DNA of 64,000 bases. It comes from Acetivibrio sp. MSJd-27. GTDB lineage: Bacteria > Bacillota > Clostridia > UMGS1840 > HGM11507. Each line of letters begins with the position of its first letter. The stretch's first letter is position 1. The notes under the pieces are model-generated. The model was not told the origin of the DNA and did not search any database. It saw only the letters and a program-made list of their open reading frames with translations. The translations under genes were made by a program, and so were the position numbers. The stretch lies in contig NZ_JAHLPV010000003.1 of the NCBI RefSeq assembly GCF_018918095.1, positions 1 through 64,000 on the forward strand, given 5' to 3'. Below are positions 62,744 through 64,000 of the stretch, piece after piece.

Positions 62744-64000
62744 TTATTGTGTAATTGTTACCGTGTTGGTTGCGCCGTCCCATTGGACGTCCGCGCCGAT
62801 GTTTTCCGCCAGGAAACGCAGGGGAACCATTGTCCTGTCATTGTGCAGCATTGGAGCTACATCGCAGGTGATCACCTCGCTGTCCACATCGATCTCGTTG
62901 TTCCCGATCGTCATAACAATGGTCTTATCGCCCTTGCTGGCAATAACCTGCTCCAGTTCCTCATTCCAGCTCACTTCCATCCCCAGCGCTTCGCAGATAG
63001 CGCGGAAAGGCACCAGAAGCCTGTCATTGACAAGAATTGGCTCCACATCCGTGACAAGCGGTTTCTGATTGATCAGAATGGTGTATTCTTCTTTTCCCGC
63101 GCCCGCTGTTCCGGAATGAAATATGCGGATCTCAAAAAATGCAGCGGCTTTGTTTTGCTCTGTCTTAGGCACCAGCTTCAGATATCTTGCCTGCACAGGC
63201 TGGAATTTTACCGTCTGGTTTCCGCCCGGTCCTCCCGCCGCCTCTGCAGCTTTCTGATAGGCCACGTCATCGTCAGAGATCAGGAGTTCGTAACTTTCAG
63301 GAAGACGATTGTAGTCCCAGTCGATTTCAATGGTATCAAAGGTTTTCTTTTCTTTCAGATCGATTTTGAACCACTGTTCCGCAGCGGTGTCCCCCTGCCA
63401 TTTCGTGGTCGTCGTATTGTCCAGCGCCAGCTGAGCGCTGTCAGAATTGGCGGATGCGGCCGCCTGCCCGCCCAGGGCCAAATTTTCCGCGTCACAATAT
63501 GCTTCCGCCTCTGTGACCGTCGTCCCGCCGGGAACAACAAATTTCAGATACCTTGCGTTTACAGCGGGAAAAGCGAATATGTCGCCAGTGAAGCTTCCGC
63601 TCACTGGCTGATACTGCTGGTTATCGGAAGAATAGAAAACGGTGTACTGCGCGGTGTCCGCTTTCAGAATCGTCCGGTTTACGTTTTTTTCCTCTCCCAG
63701 ATCCACCGTCAGCCACTGTTCCGCACCGGTGTCCGCTTTCCATGCGGTCTCCAGGCGCCCGTCGTTCAGAAACGCCGCGTTTTCCTGATTGGAGGAGACG
63801 TCCGCTTGACGGTTTCGCGCCAGGTTCATCTGATCCCGCATCACCTTCGCCGCACGGATGGCATTTCCCGCCTCAAAAATATACCAGGTCCAGTTTCTGC
63901 CTGTCTCCATATATTTTTTACTCATGTTGTACAGCTGCTCGTTTGTTCTCGCTTTATCTCCCATCATGGCAGAAATCACAGAGGTCGCCATCCAGGGGAA
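62744..64000 (-). CDS. Secreted protein with two discoidin domains and a stalk domain, N-terminus outside window
   Basis: At least 418 residues are visible, and the frame stays open through position 64000, so the start lies beyond it. The visible N-terminal 60 residues (NWTWYIFEAGNAIRAAKVMRDQMNLARN) are helical and could close a larger catalytic domain. Two discoidin-like modules follow (about 65-165 and 175-285), then a stalk domain (RLLVPFRAICEALGMEVSWNE, RTMVPLRFLAENIGADVQWDG). The gene is only 45 bases upstream of the esterase gene, so both, and the DUF624 gene, form one operon. The catalytic activity cannot be named from this piece. Confidence 0.85.
   Translation of the reverse strand, partial: FPWMATSVISAMMGDKARTNEQLYNMSKKYMETGRNWTWYIFEAGNAIRAAKVMRDQMNLARNRQADVSSNQENAAFLNDGRLETAWKADTGAEQWLTVDLGEEKNVNRTILKADTAQYTVFYSSDNQQYQPVSGSFTGDIFAFPAVNARYLKFVVPGGTTVTEAEAYCDAENLALGGQAAASANSDSAQLALDNTTTTKWQGDTAAEQWFKIDLKEKKTFDTIEIDWDYNRLPESYELLISDDDVAYQKAAEAAGGPGGNQTVKFQPVQARYLKLVPKTEQNKAAAFFEIRIFHSGTAGAGKEEYTILINQKPLVTDVEPILVNDRLLVPFRAICEALGMEVSWNEELEQVIASKGDKTIVMTIGNNEIDVDSEVITCDVAPMLHNDRTMVPLRFLAENIGADVQWDGATNTVTITQ

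Overview
The window looks like chromosomal DNA of a low-to-mid G+C Clostridia bacterium (Bacillota), probably a gut-type member of the Oscillospirales/Monoglobales side of the class; the genus cannot be fixed by eye. The reasons are the dgt-dnaG-rpoD (sigA) macromolecular-synthesis order, a CIRCE/HrcA-controlled hrcA-grpE-dnaK-dnaJ-prmA-rsmE cluster, a leucine T-box in front of leuA, meso-diaminopimelate dehydrogenase, single-chain glycyl-tRNA synthetase, and many SLH, discoidin and copper-amine-oxidase-N ('stalk') secreted proteins with AGGAGG-type ribosome binding sites.

Layout. 1-0.36 kb: end of an IS1182-like element. 0.4-8 kb: M23 cell-wall peptidase, DUF4830-like protein, KduD, then dgt-dnaG-rpoD on the minus strand. 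8.3-16.5 kb: a large secreted beta-propeller/stalk protein, a cluster of RNA-type hairpins, a DEAD-box helicase and a GntR-ABC-permease operon with a visible operator. 17-24.9 kb: M55 aminopeptidase, a duplicated-module lipoprotein, DUF975 protein, a 104-bp tandem repeat, an SLH protein, a MITE-like element, FabV, an XRE/unknown divergent pair with a three-site operator, and Ddh. 25-33.9 kb: heat-shock operon continuing into methyltransferases and GlyRS. 34.5-41.3 kb: polA, pcrA, an iron alcohol dehydrogenase. 41.3-50.3 kb: creatininase-family hydrolase, large SLH protein, cytosolic beta-propeller, MATE exporter, TrkA-C membrane protein. 50.3-56.8 kb: HAD phosphatase, a 215-bp near-identical direct repeat flanking a large NAGPA/GLUG/discoidin surface protein, a family of GC-rich hairpins and a possible ~60-nt RNA, then pnuC. 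56.9-64 kb: leuA with T-box, a DUF624-like membrane protein and two secreted discoidin/stalk proteins, one cut by the window edge.

How it fits together. The core genes are ordinary housekeeping. The accessory theme is the cell surface and polysaccharides: six discoidin modules, three stalk domains, two SLH proteins, a SASA-type esterase, an NAGPA-type glycosidase, and KduD for unsaturated-uronate breakdown. No CRISPR array, prophage, rRNA or tRNA gene was recognised. The least explained items are intergenic: the hairpin cluster at 12.4 kb, the tandem repeat at 20.3 kb, the TIR-bounded element at 21.2 kb, and the duplication plus short RNA-like units at 51-56 kb. All coordinates and matches were read by eye; no alignment, folding or database search was run.
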